NCBI GenBank assembly: GCA_948468465.1
Contig: CAOKJJ010000139.1
Location: forward strand, 1-14,005
Origin: an uncultured Eubacterium sp.
GTDB taxonomy: Bacteria > Bacillota_A > Clostridia > Lachnospirales > Lachnospiraceae
Direction of reading: 5' to 3'
DNA length: 14,005 bases
The translations under genes and the position numbers were made by a program. Below, piece by piece: positions 13,980 through 14,005 of this stretch; position 1 is the stretch's first letter, and every line of letters begins with the position of its first letter. The notes under the pieces are model-generated. The model searched no databases. It was given only the letters and a program-made list of their open reading frames with translations, and was not told where the DNA came from.

Positions 13980-14005
13980 CAGACAGCGTTATGGAAAGTA
14001 CTTGT

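Noticed and set aside
1..14005. CRISPR array, rRNA, transposase or integrase
   Set aside because: No regularly spaced repeats, no ribosomal RNA-like segments and no recombinase motifs were seen on either strand.

Overview
The window looks like chromosome from a spore-forming, low-to-mid-GC Clostridia member, most likely Lachnospiraceae. The evidence is a SpoIIP sporulation protein, strong AGGAGG ribosome-binding sites throughout, the spoIIP/lepA/hemW neighbourhood typical of Firmicutes, a PyrB-PyrI pair and a family-typical MocR regulator. The genus call is inference from protein style, not from a database match.

Layout. Positions 1-434 are non-coding and hold a GC-rich cluster of related repeat modules in alternating orientation, followed by a plausible sporulation (sigma-E-like) promoter. 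spoIIP (435-1709) is followed by an A+T-rich DUF1016/PDDEXK nuclease gene (start best placed at 1772, end 2878). This gene sits between spoIIP and lepA and looks like an insertion into a conserved neighbourhood. A hairpin/promoter region precedes lepA (2989-4800). hemW (4801-5985) starts at the base after the lepA stop. A three-gene AmmeMemoRadiSam cluster follows: a LigB/Memo-fold protein (6028-6840), an AMMECR1 protein (6940-7485) and a radical SAM enzyme (7497-8321). glnS (8452-10119) has its own promoter, embedded in a terminator-like inverted repeat. A DUF2225 zinc-ribbon protein (10218-10982) and a MocR-type GntR/aminotransferase regulator (GTG start at 10990, end 12453) form a tight pair. 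On the opposite strand, pyrB (start 13870) and pyrI (12937-12488) form a pyrBI operon with a clear housekeeping promoter at about 13919-13947, just downstream of a minus-strand terminator.

How the genes work together. SpoIIP acts in engulfment. LepA and HemW are housekeeping translation and haem-handling/radical-SAM-like proteins. The AmmeMemoRadiSam trio is a widely conserved set whose bacterial function is, to my knowledge, not settled. GlnRS charges tRNA-Gln. PyrB and PyrI together make the aspartate transcarbamoylase holoenzyme of pyrimidine synthesis.

Most notable observations: (1) the MocR regulator lacks the PLP-anchoring lysine (GTFSN instead of GTFSK) and also has His in place of the usual PLP-contacting Tyr (EDDHD instead of EDDYD); (2) the LigB and AMMECR1 modules, often one fused protein in this lineage, are here two genes in the same frame, separated by a 16-bp tandem repeat; (3) two long perfect palindromes lie inside coding sequences, 13-bp arms in the DUF1016 gene and 15-bp arms in the MocR helix-turn-helix coding region; (4) the glnS promoter lies inside a terminator-like hairpin; (5) the left edge holds an undescribed-looking repeat cluster. 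No CRISPR array, tRNA, rRNA or transposase was seen.
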